In this document: positions 59,101 through 64,000 of the stretch, piece by piece | How positions within the stretch are numbered: the stretch's first letter is position 1 | How the letters are laid out: every line of letters starts with the position of its first letter | From: Trogon surrucura | Taxonomy: Eukaryota > Chordata > Aves > Trogoniformes > Trogonidae | Assembly (NCBI GenBank): GCA_020746105.1 | Contig: CM036658.1 | Location: forward strand, 32,079,099 to 32,143,098 | DNA length: 64,000 bases | Reading direction: 5' to 3' | Position numbers and translations under genes: made by a program | Notes under the pieces: model-generated | Seen by the model: only the letters and a program-made list of their open reading frames with translations | Told to the model about the DNA's origin: nothing | The model's database searches: none

Positions 59101-59138
59101 TAATTTATATCTCACTAATTGCAAACATATCCTTTTAG
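53151..59138. other. non-coding sequence, no recognised repeat
   Basis: 6 kb of AT-rich DNA with no element or domain recognised. At 53216-53282 a pyrimidine-tract acceptor and a GTAAGT donor bracket a segment, but every frame carries a stop. Short open frames (98 aa at 55749, 97 aa at 56397) have no motif. Confidence 0.45.
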
Positions 59139-59202
59139 GATGAAATTTCTGTTCTAGGAATTTTACAGAGCTTGACTATGTGGATCATTATAAAGATAGA
59201 AA
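59139..59202 (+). CDS. candidate 64-bp exon (weak)
   Basis: Between a moderate acceptor (CAAACATATCCTTTTAG) and a consensus donor (AGAAA|GTAAGT). Entered in phase 0, as the segments at 49359 and 51622 would require, it stays open for 21 codons (DEISVLGILQSLTMW, then a hydrophobic Ile-rich end) and leaves in phase 1. Hydrophobic AT-rich codons are what random AT-rich DNA yields, so support is thin. Confidence 0.12.
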
Positions 59203-60143
59203 GTAAGTATTCACAAACCATGCTGTGTTTCACAGATAGTTCTTTAAGATGAACATCTCATATTTTCTTCAATTTGCAAGAATTTATTTTGGGTATTTGT
59301 TTGTAATAATAATGCCAATTATCCTGACATGTATTTGGTGTAAAGTATATAGGGGTTTCAGGGTACTACAAAAAAAAGAGGTTCAAATTAATTTGAAAAT
59401 AGCTCTATCAACCCTTTCCTGAGCAGGCTGAAAGATGCTACATCATGTAAATCACATGGTTGTTTTTGACTGACATGCTCACACGTGCATAGAAATATAC
59501 GGAATTCTGCTGCCTGAAACTTGATGATTTGAGGGAAGGTGCATCTCTTCTTGTGTGACAGATTAAGAGTTGAGTCCTGCAGTCCATATTCAGCAGAATT
59601 CCCACTGCACTCATGGGGTTTGAGAACTTCAGAGTAAGCTTTGTCAGCAACTGTGTGACAAGTATTATTGCTGTCTTGCAATGAAGAAGGCACTATCTAG
59701 TTATTTTTTTTCAGTTTTGACCTTATTATTATGAAACTCCATAGATTACAGTGTTTGCTTCTGTGACTCAATGTTTTCTTGATCTGCCAGAATTTCCATT
59801 TTAAAGTATTTCCTTCTGGCTTTTTATCTGTCTATTCTAGATTTGTTCCTTTGCACTGAAACCTTTTAGTTCAGACTGATTTTTTTTCTTTATCAGAAAA
59901 AAAGGAGAATGAAACATGAAAAAAAATACCCCACTTGTAGTAAACTAAATTGAAAAAGACATCTAAAAAACATTTTTTACTAAGTTTAACTTTTTTTTAA
60001 CTCCTATTATTAAAGAATTAAAATAAAGATATTTATTAATACTCTATTATTTATCAATCGATAATCTTAGTGTTCAGGTACTCATCAGGAGCATCGTTTT
60101 TCTGGAAAAATAACCGTACAGCAATAAAACTATTTTCTGTTGT
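59203..60143. other. non-coding sequence, no recognised feature
   Basis: AT-rich. The 101-aa minus frame at 59388-59693 has no motif. Confidence 0.45.
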
Positions 60144-60203
60144 CTATGATCTTCAGATATGAAAAGATGTCCCTTCCAAGCCTTAACATTCTATGATTCT
60201 GTG
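60144..60203 (+). mobile_element. CR1 3' terminal stub
   Basis: About 60 bp: TCTATGATCTTCAGATATG, then GATGTCCCTTCCAAGCCTTA and ATTCTATGATTCTGTG, the last bases of a CR1 in + orientation. Severely 5'-truncated. Confidence 0.85.
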
Positions 60204-63200
60204 AAAAAGGGTAAATATCACCAGTGGAGACAGGCTATTGGACTACATAGGATACGCTGGACTAGGTGAACAAGTTTGAACTACAGTTGCTTGGTAAGAT
60301 TATCTCTGCATTTATGTTTGCACAAGGAAATATGTATGCATGTTTAAGGAATTAAAGTAACCATCTCAGAAGGCCTTGAGGACATGTAGACAGAAAGGAT
60401 TTAAAAATTTTATCATACAATAATACTAATAATAAGAATTCAAAAATAGCATGCAAATTCTTAATATGTCATTAGATTTCTCCTAGTGACCATTAATGAA
60501 ACACTATCAGAACAATACATGAAATGATTACAGAAGGGATATTTCTTTCTCTTGAAGGATCATATGTCAGACATTGTTGGAGAAAGACACAAAATTGACT
60601 ACACCAGCTGAAATGCACCACAGGTGTTTCTCCCTACCAGCAATAATAAAATAAATGTTAGCAGTTTTCAGTGTAAAGGAATCTATTTTTTCAGTGACTG
60701 ATCACTGACAAAGGTCTTTGTGGAGAAATTTGTGCAAAGACTACTTTTTGTATATCTTTTCCGTAACGTCCATTTATTCTGGAGTTGACAAATTAAAATT
60801 TTTAACAAACTAATTATTCTCATTTGGGCTATGTTTCAAGTCAGCATTTGTTTCTTTTCTCTCCTTGGAAGTTAGATGTTTGGCCTTCATTAAAGTATTG
60901 TGAATGCTCATTCAAAAACACTGTCAATATTCCATTGAGAAGGTGAACTAATGAATCACAGAACAGCGACAGAGAAGTGTGAACAGCAGGTAGTTTATAG
61001 GGTGAAACATTACCTCAGTCCTCCAGAACTGAGGCACAGCAGGATGCTCTCTCCTACATCTCCAAGCATCCTGTTGTGCCTAACTGCTGCAGGGACATAT
61101 GGTGTCTCAATTCCTCTTCTTTATGGTGTCATGTCTCACTTGTCTTTTAATATTGTTTTGTGGGAGAAAAAATACAGAATAGGGCAGTGCCAGGGATTTG
61201 CTATAACCTGTCTGCCTTGAGTACTGGTCATTAGAAAACAAAAGCTTGAACAAACAGAAAATTAGGAGTGTTAGAAAGCAGACACAAAAACAGAGAATGC
61301 ATAAAGCAACAATATGAAAAAGAATGGTTTAGAAAAACTGGTATGTGTAAGCTGTTATTTTTAAAATATCAGGACAGATGCAGTACAAATTTATGCTTTA
61401 TAACCCGATGTGGAAACAATCAGAAAATGACCTGCAAAGCAGGATTGGTTTTTAGGTTCAATTAAAACATGTGTATATGTGTCTGTATGCATTTTCCTCA
61501 ATTACTTGGTTTTTTCTCTCTGGGCAATTCTAGCTGCAGTGCACTTAGGAAAAAAAGAGATAAAGTATTAAATTTGGGTAAACATCATTGTCTCCAGTAA
61601 ATGTAAGAAAAGCAGTTCCTGAATATCAATATGGAAGAGAATTAATATGATTTTTTTCCTATTTGCAATCATACTCTGCATTTATTTTCAACATGTCAAT
61701 TGCCTGGATTCTCTGCCAGAATGCAGGTTTTAAAAAAAGTCTTCATTTCCTAATAACATTGAAATCATAAACAGCAGAAATGAAGACTTAAAGTAATGAA
61801 TGAGCCAAGGCAGAGAAAGCACAGGCAAAGAAGAAGAAAGCATCTTGCATTTGGTGTGACAAAACTATTAAAAATGGAAAAAAAATGCAGTCTTATTACC
61901 TGGACAGTTAATATAATGCTTTTAGGAACAGGCATGCTATCTCCAGTAACAGGTCTGCTAACTCTTTTGTAACTGAAATGCACTTTGAAAGCTACAGACC
62001 GAAACTGAGGAAAGAGGGGGAAAAAAGACAATTGATAGTCAGATACTTTTCTCCAAACTGGGGCAATTTGGGACCTCAACAGTTGGTGAGTGTTTATAAT
62101 TAAGGGTAACCATGTTAGTGTGTTATTGAAGTTCATGTTTGTAAAGTCACAGCCATGATATGTAAGCAGAAATCAGTGGACTCACACAGCTGGGATGTTC
62201 ATTCCCCTTCACCATGGAAATGCCAGTGGCATGGCAGGTGCTGTTATCCAAGCTGAAAAGTGTGCTGGTACTGCTTTGGCAGTTCTGGCTTCTCAGCTTC
62301 TCACCTCCTTTGCCATCTCTGTGCTCAATCAGCCAGAAATACCACCTGGAGCAAATCAGATAATAGATAGGTGATTAATGAGGAAGTGCAGAAATGGTGG
62401 GAATTCTTTGACCTGCGTGAGTGGTGGAAGATGCTTGTACTTCTTGCTATGCAAATAGCCTGTCTAAAAAGCAGGAAGTTGAGCTGCTTCTGACCACAAC
62501 TAGTATTGCGACACTGGTTGGACCATTTATTTGATTTATCATGGAAGCTCTCTGTTTCTCCCACAAATACAGTGTTACTAAGTGCCTCTAGTACATCCAT
62601 TTTTAATGCCAAAGTCTTGAAAATTCCAAGACTTCCCAACTGTCTGATGCTGGAAGAAGCAGCTCTGTTTCCTGAAATTATCTTTTACTACGTGAAGATA
62701 CTTGGTTTGGATAAGGTGACATCTGCCTTGTTACTGCCCAACTTTTGCACCATCACTTTCTCTTTCCTTTTAGATGTGCATCAAAGTACTGAGAAAGGTA
62801 CAAAGATAAATCATTGTCTTCTGTGTCATAACCTAGCAATGCTGACAGAAAATCACCTAATCTCAACCAAGTCCCTGTGAAATAGGCTCTGGAATTTTAA
62901 GATGCCAAAAAACACAACATAAAATGTCAAAAATGTTAGTTTCAAGAACTGCTCAGATGACCCTCAATGTTACCTACAGTGAATGTCACAGGATACAGCC
63001 TTACCTGTTCTCATTGCGCACTGTTCAAACAGTAATACTCTCCAGATCTTACTTTTGTCCGTACTTGTCAGCAGGATTCACTTCTCCTAAACCTTATTGA
63101 TGTCCATAATACCCCAAGGTTTATAGAGTCCAAATTAGCCTTTGCAGAAACTGCAAAACCTTTGGCTGATAGAAGTGAATTTATGCTCCACTCGGAATGG

Positions 63201-63793
63201 CAGTTTCCAAGCTGTGAAACTGTGCACAAACTTTTGAAGGTGTAGGCTGAAATTTCTGAATCCCCAGACAATAAGAAGCACAATTAAAATTTCAACCCAG
63301 ATAATTTGGACTATATAGAGGTTATAGAGGTTAATCTTTTTTTTCCTTTCTTTGAGTTGGCATTAAGAGGATACTGCAATAGAAGGACAGGTTTTTACTG
63401 GGTCCATTCTTGTTGATTAATTGGGAAATTCAGCAATATCTTTTTCTTAAAAACTACTCTTAAAAAAAAATGCATGGCTATTCAGTAAATCTTAAGATTT
63501 ATGGAAAATTTTGAATGAATTAGTCACTTAATACTGTGATAGAATTTCAAATCAATAGTTGAAATGTCAGTAGAAAATAAAATCATTTGGAAGACATACC
63601 GAAGTTGTCAAGTAAATGTCAATCTATGATACTGTAAACATTATATCTTGCCAAGAAAAAAAAATGCACTGATTACATCAGGTTTGACAGGTGGAAAGGA
63701 CTGTTGAATACAATAACTGTAAATACTACTGTATTAACATTTATTTAGGCAACATTGCTGCTTGAACTGAACCTGATGCTTGTATATATCTAG
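60204..63793. other. non-coding sequence, no recognised feature
   Basis: AT-rich. The 124-aa plus frame at 62506-62880 and the 123-aa minus frame at 61765-62136 have no recognisable domain, and the former overlaps a minus frame of similar length. GC-richer patch at 62200-62330. Confidence 0.45.
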
Positions 63794-63873
63794 TCACACA
63801 TGTATATGTTCCATATATCACTGAAGAGCAAGATAACCATATCTTCCAGACAGAAGAAATTCCCATTGAAAGG
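63794..63873 (+). CDS. candidate 80-bp exon (weak)
   Basis: Ends at a consensus donor (GAAAGG|GTAAGT). The acceptor (TGTATATATCTAG) has a poor pyrimidine tract. Two starting bases (TC) would complete an Ile codon with the last base of the segment at 59139. The frame then reads THVYVPYITEEQDNHI followed by FQTEEIPIER with no stop, ending in phase 0. The composition is more protein-like than most frames here. I do not recognise it. The remaining 127 bp to the window end show nothing further. Confidence 0.17.
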
Positions 63874-64000
63874 GTAAGTAACCTTGTTATAGAAAGCAAT
63901 CCAATGATAGAGAAGTCAAGGTAATTTGTTATATCCTTATCATACAATGGGATTTATGGGCAATTTAATTACAAACACATCCTATACTGAACAAAGTGAA

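Noticed and set aside
62506-62880. 124-aa plus frame as a gene
   Set aside because: No domain recognised and it overlaps a 104-aa minus frame. No promoter, splice or poly-A context that supports it.

Overview
This window looks like a piece of a bird nuclear chromosome. The evidence is the repeat content: about a dozen CR1 LINE copies in both orientations, most ending in the bird-type octamer tail (ATTCTATG or ATTCTGTG repeats). There are also four copies of one long LTR family, a short retrovirus-like solo LTR, and a tRNA-headed SINE that carries a CR1 tail. Recognisable retroelements fill roughly a fifth of the 64 kb. The rest is AT-rich, stop-dense sequence typical of a large intron or a gene-poor interval. 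No intact protein-coding gene, rRNA, functional tRNA or CRISPR array is visible. SINE and LTR types like these are reported from several bird lineages, so I do not name a species; a neoavian bird is the most I would infer.

Layout. 0.7-0.8 kb: a TGGA microsatellite. 1.7-5.1 kb: a long, decayed CR1 on + with its ORF1 (leucine heptads, GDSI esterase block) and ORF2 (endonuclease start, reverse transcriptase, 3' end), interrupted by an LTR fragment at 2.94-3.37 kb and an LTR-like block at 3.81-4.46 kb. 8.0-11.2 kb: a second long CR1 on -, inserted next to the tail of an older CR1 stub. 12.5-13.85 kb: a 28-bp LTR-end stub facing a 1.19-kb solo LTR with a perfect ATTAT duplication. 27.2-29.0 kb: a 348-bp solo LTR (6-bp duplication, TATA box, AATAAA) and then a second copy of the long LTR. 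30.2-32.3 kb: a CR1 3' end, the tRNA-type SINE, and 40 bp later a CR1 with the same tail sequence. 40.0-41.9 kb: a frameshifted immunoglobulin V-like pseudo-exon on -, then a third long LTR with a perfect AGCTC duplication. 42.2, 45.5, 52.4 and 60.1 kb: further CR1 3' ends.

The two most informative non-repeat signals are the V-set-like pseudo-exon near 40.2 kb, which resembles the CD300/TREM/pIgR type, and a set of short, splice-flanked open segments on + between 45 and 64 kb. Four of those segments can be chained in consistent phase, which would fit small exons of an unidentified gene with very long introns. That is a weak hypothesis, because AT-rich DNA yields such segments by chance and I could not test conservation.

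Nothing here works as an operon or pathway. The functional relationships are among retroelements: CR1 as the probable mobilising partner of the SINE, and LTRs left behind after recombination removed provirus interiors.
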